Shown in pieces: positions 63,908 to 64,000 of a stretch of 64,000 bases of DNA; position 1 is the stretch's first letter; each line of letters begins with the position of its first letter. Source of the DNA: Flagellimonas aurea (GTDB taxonomy: Bacteria > Bacteroidota > Bacteroidia > Flavobacteriales > Flavobacteriaceae); contig NZ_JAFLNL010000003.1 in assembly GCF_017313785.1 (NCBI RefSeq), positions 434,001 through 498,000 on the forward strand, given 5' to 3'. Below the pieces are notes generated by a model that was not told where the DNA came from, made no database searches, and saw only the letters and a list, made by a program, of their open reading frames with translations. The position numbers and the translations under genes were made by a program.

Positions 63908-64000
63908 TTAAATGCCTTCCATGGACATTAAGGTGGCCACCCAAATAATTACAGAGGAGAAAAAGATGCCGATCGTATTTGCCGCAAAAGCTTCGCGCTT
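63908..64000 (-). CDS. C-terminal end of a membrane protein (cut by edge)
   Basis: The last 30 residues of a minus-strand frame read KREAFAANTIGIFFSSVI and end ATLMSMEGI before TAA at 63908. It is open to the window edge and hydrophobic, like a final membrane helix. It is too short to identify. Confidence 0.4.
   Translation of the reverse strand, partial: KREAFAANTIGIFFSSVIIWVATLMSMEGI

Overview
The window looks like chromosome of a marine-type Bacteroidota, family Flavobacteriaceae; a Muricauda/Allomuricauda-like genus is my guess, not something the sequence proves. The evidence is: promoters of the Bacteroidota type (TTG, about 19 nt, TAnnTTTG), SusC/SusD genes, type IX secretion type-B C-terminal domains, a fused SecDF, an archaeal-type ProS, Rho with a long disordered insert, many short lipoproteins with a Cys near residue 20, and KDO synthesis (Gram-negative envelope). 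I see no prophage, transposase, CRISPR array or rRNA. Almost all genes are intact, and most of the content is core or family-typical.

Layout. 1-2.3 kb: ABC exporter (cut by the edge), truA, a YfcE-type phosphoesterase and a DUF4293 protein. 2.5-6.4 kb: rho, then a lipoprotein and two paralogous polytopic membrane proteins of unknown function. 6.4-8.5 kb: rpsT, two identical tRNA-Glu genes and proS, all on the minus strand. 8.6-11.4 kb: a very unusual Gly/Trp/Tyr-rich plus Ser/Arg-rich lipoprotein and a FadL-like porin. 11.5-14.8 kb: two paralogous T9SS type-B cargo proteins. 15-17.2 kb: folE-cysS. 17.2-20.2 kb: an AraC regulator divergent from an AldB-type aldehyde dehydrogenase plus DUF779. 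20.2-25.3 kb: yidD, lgt, a DUF192 lipoprotein, an acetyltransferase, a two-domain ABC ATPase and a TreT-like glycosyltransferase. 25.4-29.5 kb: secDF and mdh. 29.7-37.6 kb: a small lipoprotein, DUF6588, gyrB, asnB, DUF2911 and a YtcJ-type amidohydrolase. 37.8-43.9 kb: a membrane-bound AraC regulator followed by an orphan SusC/SusD pair. 44-48.8 kb: a plugless outer-membrane barrel with a 1007-residue TPR protein. 49-52.4 kb: LemA, DUF3137, ftsE and polyphosphate glucokinase. 52.5-57 kb: typA, three tandem paralogous outer-membrane proteins and kdsA. 57.2-62.6 kb: a probable iron-uptake operon (TonB receptor, DUF4198, DUF3325-like, DUF3649-like, PepSY reductase-like protein) under a promoter bracketed by two Fur-box-like palindromes. 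62.6-64 kb: DUF1801, DUF808 and the end of an unidentified membrane protein.

How the genes work together. Several short operons are clear from 0-30 nt spacing: folE-cysS, aldB-DUF779, lgt-DUF192-GNAT-ABC, susC-susD, TPR-barrel, lemA-DUF3137, and the four-gene iron block. Strong hairpin terminators separate most neighbours. The least explained and most distinctive items are the low-complexity lipoprotein at 8.6 kb, the 7-TM paralog pair at 5-6 kb, the plugless barrel/TPR pair, the three tandem barrels at 54-56 kb, and a long inverted repeat downstream of mdh.
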